DNA of 64,000 nucleotides from UBA1756 sp045132235 (lineage in GTDB: Bacteria > Bacteroidota > Bacteroidia > Bacteroidales > WCHB1-69), in NCBI GenBank assembly GCA_045132235.1, contig JBGURX010000021.1, forward strand, positions 1 through 64,000, given 5' to 3'. Position 1 is the first letter of the stretch; every line of letters begins with the position of its first letter. The notes beneath the pieces are model-generated. The model had not been told where the DNA came from and searched no databases. It saw only the letters and a list, made by a program, of their open reading frames with translations. This document shows, in pieces, positions 8,450 through 15,370 of this stretch. The position numbers and the translations under genes were made by a program.

Positions 8450-9691
8450 ATGAATCACTTTTTACAATCATTTTGGGAAATTACAGGGGGCATGAGCCCT
8501 TACCTTTTGCTGGGCTTCCTTATTGCTGGCGTACTGCACGTGTTTGTGCCTAAAAAATTCTACCACAAATACTTGTCGCAGAACAACCGGATGTCGGTGG
8601 TGTATGCGGCCTTGTTGGGGATTCCGTTGCCGTTGTGTTCGTGCGGCGTAATTCCTACCGCCATCGGACTGAAGAAAGAAGGAGCCTCCAAAGGAGCGGT
8701 GGCCTCGTTTCTGATTGCCACGCCGCAAACGGGCATCGACTCCATCTTGGCCACCTTCTCACTGATGGGCTTGGGCTTCGCCATCATTCGTCCTGTAGCC
8801 GCCTTGATCACCGGCATTTGCGGCGGACTGCTGGTGAATCGCTGGGTGAAAAACGATGATGTAACGGCTGATGTATCAGATACTTGCACAATAGAACGAG
8901 GCAATCCGTTGTGGCGCGTGCTGAAATACGCTTATTTCGACATGATGCAGGACATCGGTCTCAGGCTCTTCATCGGTTTGCTGTTGGCGGCGCTCATCAA
9001 TGTGGCTGTTCCCGATGAGTTTTTCCTCACTTTCGGGCATCAGCCCTTGCTGCAGATGTTGGTTATTTTGATCGTGGCGGTGCCGATGTACATCTGTTCC
9101 ACCGGCAGCATCCCCATTGCGGCTGCGCTGATGCTGAAAGGTCTCTCACCTGGTGCCGCGTTGGTGATGCTGATGGCCGGTCCCGCCGTCAATATCGCCT
9201 CCATCTTGGTGGTGCGCAAATCACTGGGGAGACGTTTCACCTGGATTTATCTGCTCACCATCGTCAGTTTTTCTGTGCTTTTTGGATTGTTGATCAACGC
9301 GTTTGGAATTAATGCTTTCGGTATGACCGAAGGCTGCGGAATGCATAGCGCCTGCTGCCATTCGGAGGCCGCTTCGTCCAGCGTTTTTCAAATTATCTGT
9401 TCGTCATTATTACTATTATTCATTATCATCGCTTTGAGTATGAAATTTTTTAGCCGATTCAAAAAACAACAAGAGATCCCTGAAGGGACAGTCGTTTATA
9501 CCGTGGAAGGAATGAATTGCAGCCATTGCAAGGCCTCTGTAGAGCAGGCGGTGCGAAGCCTCAAGGGAGTGACTTCCGCTGAAGCCAATCCGGGTGCCAA
9601 AACACTTGCCGTAACGGGTACTGCCTCAGCGGAAGAAATCCGCAAGGCCGTGGAAAGTGTGGGATTCGTGTTCAAAGGGGAAGCACGATGA
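8450..9691 (+). CDS. SO_0444-type heavy-metal permease with C-terminal HMA domain
   Basis: Predicted inner-membrane permease of the group annotated as Cu/Zn efflux transporters. 413 aa with about eight hydrophobic segments in two homologous halves. Each half has a signature, IPLPLCSCGVIPTAIGLKK (about 63-81) and MYICSTGSIPIAAALMLKG (about 214-232). The hydrophilic segment CGMHSACCHSE (about 291-301) is Cys/His-rich, and the C-terminus is a heavy-metal-associated domain with GMNCSHCKASVEQ. The membrane Cys, the CxxC domain and the Cys/His loop suggest soft-metal handling; the actual metal is not known. It overlaps the next gene by 4 bp (ATGA). Confidence 0.88.
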   Translation: MNHFLQSFWEITGGMSPYLLLGFLIAGVLHVFVPKKFYHKYLSQNNRMSVVYAALLGIPLPLCSCGVIPTAIGLKKEGASKGAVASFLIATPQTGIDSILATFSLMGLGFAIIRPVAALITGICGGLLVNRWVKNDDVTADVSDTCTIERGNPLWRVLKYAYFDMMQDIGLRLFIGLLLAALINVAVPDEFFLTFGHQPLLQMLVILIVAVPMYICSTGSIPIAAALMLKGLSPGAALVMLMAGPAVNIASILVVRKSLGRRFTWIYLLTIVSFSVLFGLLINAFGINAFGMTEGCGMHSACCHSEAASSSVFQIICSSLLLLFIIIALSMKFFSRFKKQQEIPEGTVVYTVEGMNCSHCKASVEQAVRSLKGVTSAEANPGAKTLAVTGTASAEEIRKAVESVGFVFKGEAR

Positions 9692-10077
9692 AACGAATTC
9701 TCACCTTGATCATCATCGCTTTAGGGGCTTTTTGTGCGCAGGCCCAAACTTTCATCGGCACCATGACGGTGGACAGTTATACCCGAAAAAATGTGACCGT
9801 AAAACTGCAATCCACATCTTCTTCAGAGACATGCTCCATCACGATGTATGATGTCAAGTTTTCTTGGTTGATGCCTGTTACTCTGGATGTTACAATAAAA
9901 CCTGTTACCAAGAAAAACGGGCAGATAACAGGAAACAACATTGTGCCCACCAACGACGGAAAACGGTACGAAAAATACACCGTGCGACAACTGAAGGGCA
10001 CGGTCAGCAACACGAAATTGCAATTCTCCTGTCAGATGGGAAGCAAACGGCTTTCGTACGAAGGAAAGAAGAAATAG
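9688..10077 (+). CDS. Small secreted calycin-like protein
   Basis: 129 aa. A signal peptide (MKRILTLIIIALGAFCAQA) is followed by a short beta-rich domain with alternating hydrophobic strands (TFIGTMTVDSYTRKNVTVKL ... LKGTVSNTKLQFSCQM), as in Bacteroidota calycin-like proteins. Function unknown. It is translationally coupled to the metal permease by a 4-bp overlap, so a periplasmic or exported role in metal or ligand binding is possible. The family call is by pattern only. Confidence 0.6.
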   Translation: MKRILTLIIIALGAFCAQAQTFIGTMTVDSYTRKNVTVKLQSTSSSETCSITMYDVKFSWLMPVTLDVTIKPVTKKNGQITGNNIVPTNDGKRYEKYTVRQLKGTVSNTKLQFSCQMGSKRLSYEGKKK

Positions 10078-10084
10078 GGTGGCC

Positions 10085-10678
10085 TCACGGTGTCGGATGG
10101 ATGATGACCATCAGGTTGTTGACGAACATATTGATGGCCATGGCCAACAGAATGACACCGAAGAATTTACGAATGATGAAGATGAGGTTGGCGCCTAAGA
10201 GTTTCTGAATCTTGTCCAAGAAGCGGATGACGAGGTAGTCGAGGATGAGGTTCAGCAGCAGTCCGAGCAGGATGTTGACCACGGCGTAGTCGGCGCGGAG
10301 GGAGAGCAGGGCGGTGATGGCGCCGGGGCCGGCGATGAGCGGAAAGGCCACAGGCACGATGCTCGCGCCGCCGCTGTTGGGTTCGTTCTTGATGATGTCG
10401 CGACCCAGCACCATCTCCACGGCAAGGATGAACAGCACGAAAGCCCCTGCCACGGCGAAGGAGGCCGAGTTGATGCCGAAGAGCCGGAAGAGCGCGTCGC
10501 CTGCGAAAAAGAAGAGCAGGAACAGTCCCAACGCCGTGAGGCACGCCTGCGCCGCCTTGATGTCCTGGTTTTTCTCCCGTATGCTCATAAAAATCGGGAT
10601 AGACCCCAAAATGTCGATGATGGCGAACATCACAATAAAGGAGCTGAAAATCTCTACAAAGTTGATTTGATGGAACAT
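10085..10678 (-). CDS. MarC family integral membrane protein
   Basis: 197 aa with six hydrophobic segments, the standard size of the MarC family (PF01914). Characteristic segments are MFAIIDILGSIPIFMSI near the N-terminus and VPVAFPLIAGPGAITALLSL (about 106-125). Inner-membrane protein of unknown transport function; the old link to multiple antibiotic resistance in E. coli is not supported by later work. It lies 11 bp downstream of a small membrane protein gene on the same strand and converges with the permease operon. Confidence 0.9.
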   Translation of the reverse strand: MFHQINFVEIFSSFIVMFAIIDILGSIPIFMSIREKNQDIKAAQACLTALGLFLLFFFAGDALFRLFGINSASFAVAGAFVLFILAVEMVLGRDIIKNEPNSGGASIVPVAFPLIAGPGAITALLSLRADYAVVNILLGLLLNLILDYLVIRFLDKIQKLLGANLIFIIRKFFGVILLAMAINMFVNNLMVIIHPTP

Positions 10679-10689
10679 AGCGGTCTGGT

Positions 10690-10983
10690 TTATTGCTGTT
10701 TGGAGCGTTGCAATTCCCTTCTATTTCTTCCAATATAAGTGAAATAGAGCACCAAGTCGGTGGCTACCAGCACGGCGTTGAACACATAGAGCCAGATCAC
10801 GATATCGTGGCTGTACAATGCCTTGTGGATGATGCCGAAGATGTAGCCCAAGATAATGAGCGACATAAAGATTGGACTTTTGCCAATTACGATTTTGGTG
10901 CGCAGCGATTTGGCAATAGACAATGGCCAGCTGACCGCGAAACAAAGCAGGAACAAGACTTCCCAGATGCTGAAATGTGGCAT
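10690..10983 (-). CDS. Small membrane protein, three predicted TM segments
   Basis: 97 aa. Hydrophobic segments lie at about 6-24, 37-55 and 62-84, with a basic C-terminal tail (RNRRELQRSKQQ). The WPLSIAKSLRTK segment after TM1 resembles PQ-loop-like small membrane proteins of Bacteroidota. Function unknown. Between the CoA-transferase gene (16 bp upstream) and marC, so probably co-transcribed with one or both. Confidence 0.65.
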   Translation of the reverse strand: MPHFSIWEVLFLLCFAVSWPLSIAKSLRTKIVIGKSPIFMSLIILGYIFGIIHKALYSHDIVIWLYVFNAVLVATDLVLYFTYIGRNRRELQRSKQQ

Positions 10984-10999
10984 ATTTTTATTTTTTTAG

Positions 11000-12316
11000 T
11001 TAGATATTGTTTTTACAAATATAATGATAATGTGAACCGAAACGCTTGAAGGCGGCCTCCTCCAGCTGCTCCTGAAACTGGGGATGCGCTACCGAGATGA
11101 TGAGCTTGGCCCGTTCCTGCAAGGAGCGTCCATAAAGGTTCACCGCTCCGTACTCGGTGATGAACCAGTGGATATGGTTGCGCGTGGTGACAGCCCCCGA
11201 CCCCAAGTCCAAGGCTGGCACAATTTTGTTGATGCCTTTGCGGGTGGTGGAGGGCATCGCAATGATGGCCTTGCCGCCTTTGGCGCGCGACGCACCATAC
11301 ACGAAGTCGATCTGGCCGCCCACGCCGGAATAGATTTTGTCGCCCAACGAGTCGGCACATACCTGTCCCGACAAATCCACCTGTATGGCCGAGTTGATGG
11401 AGGTCATTTTGGGCTGCTGCGCGATGATAAACGGGTCGTTGGTATATTCCACGTCTTTCATCAGCACCTGCGGGTTGCCATCGATGAAGTTGTAGATTTT
11501 TTGTGAACCCATCACAAAAGTGGAGACGATTTTGCCACGATCCAACTTCTTGCACTTGCCGTTGATGACGCCTTTTTTCACCAAAGGCAGGATGCCGTCG
11601 GAGAACATCTCGGTATGGATGCCGATGTCCTTGTGGTTGCCGAGGCACGACAGGATGGCGTTGGGGATGGAGCCGATGCCCATCTGGAGGCACGCCCCGT
11701 CTTCGATGAGTTCGGCACAGTAGCGGCCGATGGTCTTCTCCACCTCGGTGGGCGCGGGCGCGTTCACGGTGAGCAGCGGGTCGTCGTCTTCCACAAAATA
11801 GTTGATTTTGCTGATGTGGATTTGGGAGTCGCCGAGCGAGCGGGGCACGTGCTTGTTGACGACCGCGATGGTGAACTCCGCACTCTCCATAGCAGCGAGG
11901 GTGGCATCCACCGATGAGCCGAGCGAGACATAGCCGAACTTGTCGGGCGGGCACACCTGAATCATCGCGACGTTGCACTTGATATATCGCTCACGGTAGA
12001 GTTTCGAGGTTTCGCCGAGGAAAACGGGAATGTAGTCGGCCAGTCCTTTCTGGACGCTCTCGCGCACGTTGGCCCCCACGAAAAAGGCGTTGTGCTGGAA
12101 GATTCCCTCAAATTCGGGGTTGACGTAGGGCGCGGCGCCTTCGGTATGCAAATGGTGGATATAGACATTCTTCAGCTCCCCGGCGCGTCCGCGCTCGCAA
12201 AGAGCCTTCACCAAACACTGGGGCACATTGGATACCGAACTGATGTGGACGTGGTCGCCCGACTTGATGACCTTGACGGCTTCTGCCGCCGTAACTGCCT
12301 GATACTGTTTCTTCAT
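11000..12316 (-). CDS. Acetyl-CoA hydrolase/4-hydroxybutyrate-type CoA-transferase
   Basis: 438 aa, the usual length of the family that includes 4-hydroxybutyrate, butyryl and propionyl CoA:acetate CoA-transferases. Typical segments are QMGIGSIPNAI (about 217-227), GIHTEMFSDGILPLVKKGV (about 237-255) and the C-terminal GGQIDFVYGASRAKGGKAI followed by ITEYGAVNLYG. The family works through a glutamyl-CoA thioester. The acyl substrate cannot be assigned; with the butyryl-CoA-dehydrogenase operon 7 kb away, a role in butyrate or related fermentation is plausible. It has its own promoter and a cobalamin riboswitch leader, so B12 probably represses it. Confidence 0.88.
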   Translation of the reverse strand: MKKQYQAVTAAEAVKVIKSGDHVHISSVSNVPQCLVKALCERGRAGELKNVYIHHLHTEGAAPYVNPEFEGIFQHNAFFVGANVRESVQKGLADYIPVFLGETSKLYRERYIKCNVAMIQVCPPDKFGYVSLGSSVDATLAAMESAEFTIAVVNKHVPRSLGDSQIHISKINYFVEDDDPLLTVNAPAPTEVEKTIGRYCAELIEDGACLQMGIGSIPNAILSCLGNHKDIGIHTEMFSDGILPLVKKGVINGKCKKLDRGKIVSTFVMGSQKIYNFIDGNPQVLMKDVEYTNDPFIIAQQPKMTSINSAIQVDLSGQVCADSLGDKIYSGVGGQIDFVYGASRAKGGKAIIAMPSTTRKGINKIVPALDLGSGAVTTRNHIHWFITEYGAVNLYGRSLQERAKLIISVAHPQFQEQLEEAAFKRFGSHYHYICKNNI

Positions 12317-12429
12317 TTCTTCATCATTTTTTATTTCATATCAAAAACAGCAGCAGAAAACAAAATGAGAATGGCAAGCGCACATACGCTTCCCTGACAA
12401 TTCCCAAGCTTTTGTTCCCGAAAGCTGCG

Positions 12430-12592
12430 GACACGGAAACGGGCAGGTCTTCTGGCTTGTTCCACTTCCGGCGTCTTCCCGATAAAATATCAGTGACGTA
12501 GGTGCCGGAAGCACATTTCGGAACTCACAGCTACGGGCATAGCCCCTGATTTTCACAGGATTCCCTATTAATCGGTGAGAACCCGATTCCGG
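12430..12592 (-). promoter_or_regulatory. Cobalamin (B12) riboswitch in the leader of the CoA-transferase gene
   Basis: Read on the minus strand: GAATCCTGTGAAAATCAGGG, then GCCCGTAGCTGTGAG, and finally the B12 box AGCCAGAAGACCTGCC at 12442-12457. These are the conserved core and B12-box elements of AdoCbl riboswitches. A -7 promoter sits directly upstream and the CoA-transferase ATG lies about 115 bp downstream. A hairpin (AAGCG...CGCTT at about 12380-12395) between B12 box and start could be the expression platform. Known riboswitches of this class turn genes off when cobalamin binds. Confidence 0.92.
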
Positions 12593-12595
12593 CGG

Positions 12596-12603
12596 CAAAA
12601 GTA
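12596..12603 (-). promoter_or_regulatory. -7 promoter element feeding the B12 riboswitch
   Basis: Reads TACTTTTG on the minus strand. It puts the transcript start a few bases before the riboswitch, so the riboswitch belongs to the CoA-transferase transcript and not to the decayed receptor gene upstream. Confidence 0.7.
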
Positions 12604-12635
12604 CAATAATTTGTTGAATTGTTGATTCGTTTTGT

Positions 12636-12871
12636 TTACAACCCCGTCTTGATCTTGCTACGGTCATCGCTGTCGGGTTTGGCCGCGCCTATCTTTCTGT
12701 AACCGTTGAAGTTGTAGCTGATTCCTAACCATACCATCCGGCTCTTGCCGTGCAGCATATTGCTCATCCGATAGTAGTCGGTTTTCCCGACACCTTGCAA
12801 GTCTCTTGCTGTGCGACAGCGGTACAGCAGAGAATCAGGAGGATGATGAAAAGCGCGAGGCGGCGGGGCAT
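12636..12871 (-). pseudogene. Deletion remnant of a TonB-dependent-receptor-like outer membrane gene
   Basis: The 5' end (ATG at 12871) encodes an intact signal peptide ending AVAQQET, matching the AQQET N-terminus of the receptor-like gene at 62835. After QQET the open frame becomes meaningless and stops at 12764. In another frame the sequence encodes QGVGKTDYYRMSNMLHGK and WLGISYNFNGYRK, then DDRSKIKTGL and a stop at 12636. That is typical of the last barrel strands and tail of Bacteroidota receptor-like proteins. The body (probably 600-800 codons) is gone and the two ends are fused out of frame. The promoter is still present. Confidence 0.75.
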
Positions 12872-12896
12872 AGGTGTTTTATGTGAAATGATGGGG

Positions 12897-12904
12897 CAAA
12901 AGTA
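12897..12904 (-). promoter_or_regulatory. -7 promoter element of the decayed receptor gene
   Basis: Reads TACTTTTG on the minus strand, 26 bp before the remnant's ATG. It suggests the remnant may still be transcribed. Confidence 0.5.
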
Positions 12905-12965
12905 CGATAATTTTTGAAACACCCAAGCCCCCGCCTCATTTTTCCGTTCTATAAAAGAAAAGACT

Positions 12966-13523
12966 ATGCGATTCCGGCTGCTTTTCTTCCTTCTTTTTAT
13001 AGGGTTGATGATGATGGGGAACGCCCAGCACATCACCATGAAAAACTACCAGCAAAAGGTGCCGCCCAGAGGGCTGGTACGAATTTCACAAAACGCGTAT
13101 AGGGACCGCAATCCCATCTCCAACCTCGACTGGCTCGAGTACCTTTATTGGTTGGAAAAGATTTATGGAAAAGAATCGGAAGAATACCAAGCCGCCCAGC
13201 CCGATATGCAGATCCTTCTCCAGCAGCTGCCCGACAGCATCGCCACCTATTATTTTCGGAATCCGGTGTACAACTCGTTTCCCGTGTTGGGCATTTCGCC
13301 CCAGCAAGCCCGCACCTACTGCCAGTGGCGCACCGACCGAGTGGCAGAATGGATGCTCGTCAAGTTGAAACTTTTACCCAACTACAGTGACTGGGGTCGT
13401 GAAAATCAATTTACCATTGAGAATCAAGAGATTCCGGTGGGATTGAAAATCCTCTACTTCTTCCTGCCCACCGAAAATACAGAAACCCGCTACGGGTTTG
13501 TATGTTTCGCCGAGTGGCGGTAG
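12966..13523 (+). CDS. Secreted GldJ/GldK-like truncated SUMF1-domain protein (copy 1)
   Basis: 185 aa with signal peptide (MRFRLLFFLLFIGLMMMGNA). The mature part matches the middle of T9SS gliding lipoproteins GldJ/GldK: NLDWLEYLYWLEKIYGKESE (about 51-70), then NPVYNSFPVLGISPQQARTY and CQWRTDRVAEW. It ends shortly after this point with ENTETRYGFVCFAEW, so it lacks the GGSW core of full SUMF1 proteins. It has no lipobox. A paralogue at 62108 is similar over its whole length, and both copies lie beside a receptor-like gene starting AQQET. Function unknown; it may be a T9SS-related or receptor-associated accessory. Confidence 0.75.
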   Translation: MRFRLLFFLLFIGLMMMGNAQHITMKNYQQKVPPRGLVRISQNAYRDRNPISNLDWLEYLYWLEKIYGKESEEYQAAQPDMQILLQQLPDSIATYYFRNPVYNSFPVLGISPQQARTYCQWRTDRVAEWMLVKLKLLPNYSDWGRENQFTIENQEIPVGLKILYFFLPTENTETRYGFVCFAEWR

Positions 13524-13552
13524 CGCAATTTTGTCACCCATATCAGACAAAT

Positions 13553-13597
13553 CGTCATCCTTGACGGACAGATTGTCGCCATTTGATCATCAAATGG
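13553..13597. promoter_or_regulatory. Inverted repeats upstream of the sigma-54 promoter
   Basis: Two dyads: CGTCA-4-TGACG at 13553-13566, and a perfect 9-bp dyad CCATTTGAT-c-ATCAAATGG at 13579-13597. They lie 15-60 bp upstream of the -24 element, where a regulator could bind. The activator is unknown. Confidence 0.45.
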
Positions 13598-13611
13598 GCG
13601 GGGTGCCATTT

Positions 13612-13627
13612 TGGCACGCTCTTTGCA
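13612..13627 (+). promoter_or_regulatory. Sigma-54 (RpoN) type -24/-12 promoter for hsp20
   Basis: TGGCAC, five bases, then TTGCA. The GG and GC dinucleotides are exactly 10 bp apart, matching the -24/-12 consensus. It lies about 85 bp upstream of the Hsp20 start. The 5' leader also holds a TTCGCC-ga-GGCGAA dyad at 13642-13655. Confidence 0.65.
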
Positions 13628-13711
13628 AATCCTATTAGCGGTTCGCCGAGGCGAAAGCGGAGGCGGCCGAAAAAAACAAAATGTCTAACAAATTAAAAAT
13701 GGAGGTGTATT

Positions 13712-14137
13712 ATGCTACCAGTAATGTTTAAAAACAGTTGGTTTCCGACAGTGTTTGAAGATTTCCTGAACAATGATTTTATGCCTCGTGCCAATACCAC
13801 AGCACCGGCAGTCAATGTGAGGGTAGATGACAAGGCCTACACCATGGAGGTGGCCGCTCCGGGTATCAAGAAGGAGTTCTGCCGTGTGAGCATCAATGAC
13901 GAAGGCAACCTGAATATCGCCATCGAGAACAAGGTGGAACACAAAGAGGAAGAGAAAAAACACCACTACTTGCGCCGTGAGTTCTCTTACACCAACTACG
14001 AGCAGGCCTACACGCTGCCCGAAGACGTGGACAAAGACCACATCGAAGCCAAGGTGGAGCACGGTATTCTGACTGTCACCCTGCCGAGGGTGCAGAAAGA
14101 GGTGAAGAAACTCTGCCGCAACATCAACATCGGATAA
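13712..14137 (+). CDS. Hsp20/alpha-crystallin small heat shock protein
   Basis: ATP-independent holdase chaperone that binds unfolding proteins. 141 aa. The alpha-crystallin domain runs from about residue 30 (PAVNVRVDDKAYTMEVAAPG) through YLRREFSYTNYEQAYTLPED to the conserved GILTVTLPR near 125-133. The start is fixed by a strong GGAGGTG Shine-Dalgarno 5 nt before the ATG. Monocistronic: a sigma-54-type promoter lies upstream and a hairpin terminator downstream. Sigma-54 control of a small Hsp would be uncommon. Confidence 0.95.
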   Translation: MLPVMFKNSWFPTVFEDFLNNDFMPRANTTAPAVNVRVDDKAYTMEVAAPGIKKEFCRVSINDEGNLNIAIENKVEHKEEEKKHHYLRREFSYTNYEQAYTLPEDVDKDHIEAKVEHGILTVTLPRVQKEVKKLCRNINIG

Positions 14138-14158
14138 TCTTCAAAACCAATCCAACGG

Positions 14159-14192
14159 AAAAAGCCGCAGCTGAACAGCCGCGGCTTTTTTT
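14159..14192 (+). terminator. Terminator of hsp20
   Basis: AAAGCCGC-a-GCTgaacAGC-c-GCGGCTTT hairpin followed by a T run. Confidence 0.8.
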
Positions 14193-14245
14193 GTAATGAC
14201 TTACCTTCACACTGCGCTCAACAATTTTATCCCAATAAATTTTCT

Positions 14246-14253
14246 TACTTTTG
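14246..14253 (+). promoter_or_regulatory. -7 promoter element for the hydrolase-HAD fusion gene
   Basis: TACTTTTG, 34 bp before the ATG at 14288. Confidence 0.55.
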
Positions 14254-14287
14254 CAACTCCAAATTCGCCTCACCTAAACCCTTCAAC

Positions 14288-15367
14288 ATGGAAAACCACA
14301 GAACCGTATTGTACCTTCATGGCTATGGCAGCGATAAGAACTCATACACTGGCAACACACTCAAGGCCCTTTTCCCGCAGCATCGTTGGGTGCTGGAGAC
14401 CTTCGACCTGCTCGATGTCTTCGCCATGCGCGAAAAACTCCGCCATCTTATCGACGCTGAACAGATTGATACGGTGGTCTCCTCCTCGCTCGGCAGCATC
14501 TACAACCTTTTTATCAAGAATCCCATCAACCCCACTCGTGTCATCAATAAGGTTCTCATCAACCCCTGCTGTTTTCCCTCCCAATTGTTAGGCAGCATTG
14601 CCCAATTGTCGCAAGAACAGCTTGCGATCTGCAAGGCGGTGGAAACCAACATCTACCAGATTCATCGCGAAAATACGCCGAAGAATTTATTCGGCATTTT
14701 CGCCAAAAATGACGAACTGCTGCAGTATCACGACTTCTTTGTAGGCCGCTACGGCAACGCGGGCATCGACGGCCGCATCACCTCCACCAACGCCATTTGG
14801 GTAGAGGGCGGCCACCACCACCTTTCGCCAGAGGTGCTGCTCGAAGCCGTCGGCCAAGCTTTCAGCTATTTCGACTCGATGGCTGCGGAGAAACCCGTTG
14901 CCCCCCAACCCGAAAAGCCCATTCTGTACATCGATATGGACGGCACTTTGGTGGATTTTGAAAGTGGCATTCAGCGACTCACCACGTTGGAAAGGATACA
15001 GTATGACGCCTACTTTGACGAGGTGCCCGGCATCTTCGCCCGCATGGAACCCATGCCCGGTGCCGTGAATGCCCTCGCCCGACTGTCGAAGCGGTACGAT
15101 GTGTACATCCTCTCCACCGCCCCGTGGCGCAACCCGACGGCCTGCAATGACAAACTGCATTGGATCCACCAACATTTTGGGAAAGAAGAAGATAGCTGTC
15201 TGTATAAACGGCTGATTTTGTCGCACCACAAGGATTTGAACAGGGGAGAGATTCTGATTGATGACCGACCTCACAAGAACGGGGCGGAAAAATTCCCCCG
15301 CGTGCTGCATTTCGGCGTGCCGCCCTACGACACGTGGGCCGCAGTGGAGAAGGCGCTGCTCGGATAG
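14288..15367 (+). CDS. YqiA-like alpha/beta hydrolase fused to a 5'-deoxyribonucleotidase-like HAD phosphatase
   Basis: Two-domain cytoplasmic protein, 359 aa. Residues 1-200 resemble the YqiA/YcfP esterase family: LYLHGYGSDKNS near the N-terminus, nucleophile region TVVSSSLGS (Ser about 67), LINPC, and a late GGHHHLS. Residues 210-359 are a HAD domain of the NT5C 5'(3')-nucleotidase type: motif I YIDMDGTLVDF (Asp 216 and 218), ILSTAPWRNP as motif II, and ILIDDRPHKNG as motif III/IV. A short linker (EKPVAPQPEK) joins them. The pairing of a carboxylesterase-like domain with a nucleotidase is odd; the substrate is unknown. Convergent with the subtilase gene, 3 bp apart. Confidence 0.85.
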   Translation: MENHRTVLYLHGYGSDKNSYTGNTLKALFPQHRWVLETFDLLDVFAMREKLRHLIDAEQIDTVVSSSLGSIYNLFIKNPINPTRVINKVLINPCCFPSQLLGSIAQLSQEQLAICKAVETNIYQIHRENTPKNLFGIFAKNDELLQYHDFFVGRYGNAGIDGRITSTNAIWVEGGHHHLSPEVLLEAVGQAFSYFDSMAAEKPVAPQPEKPILYIDMDGTLVDFESGIQRLTTLERIQYDAYFDEVPGIFARMEPMPGAVNALARLSKRYDVYILSTAPWRNPTACNDKLHWIHQHFGKEEDSCLYKRLILSHHKDLNRGEILIDDRPHKNGAEKFPRVLHFGVPPYDTWAAVEKALLG

Positions 15368-15370
15368 CAG

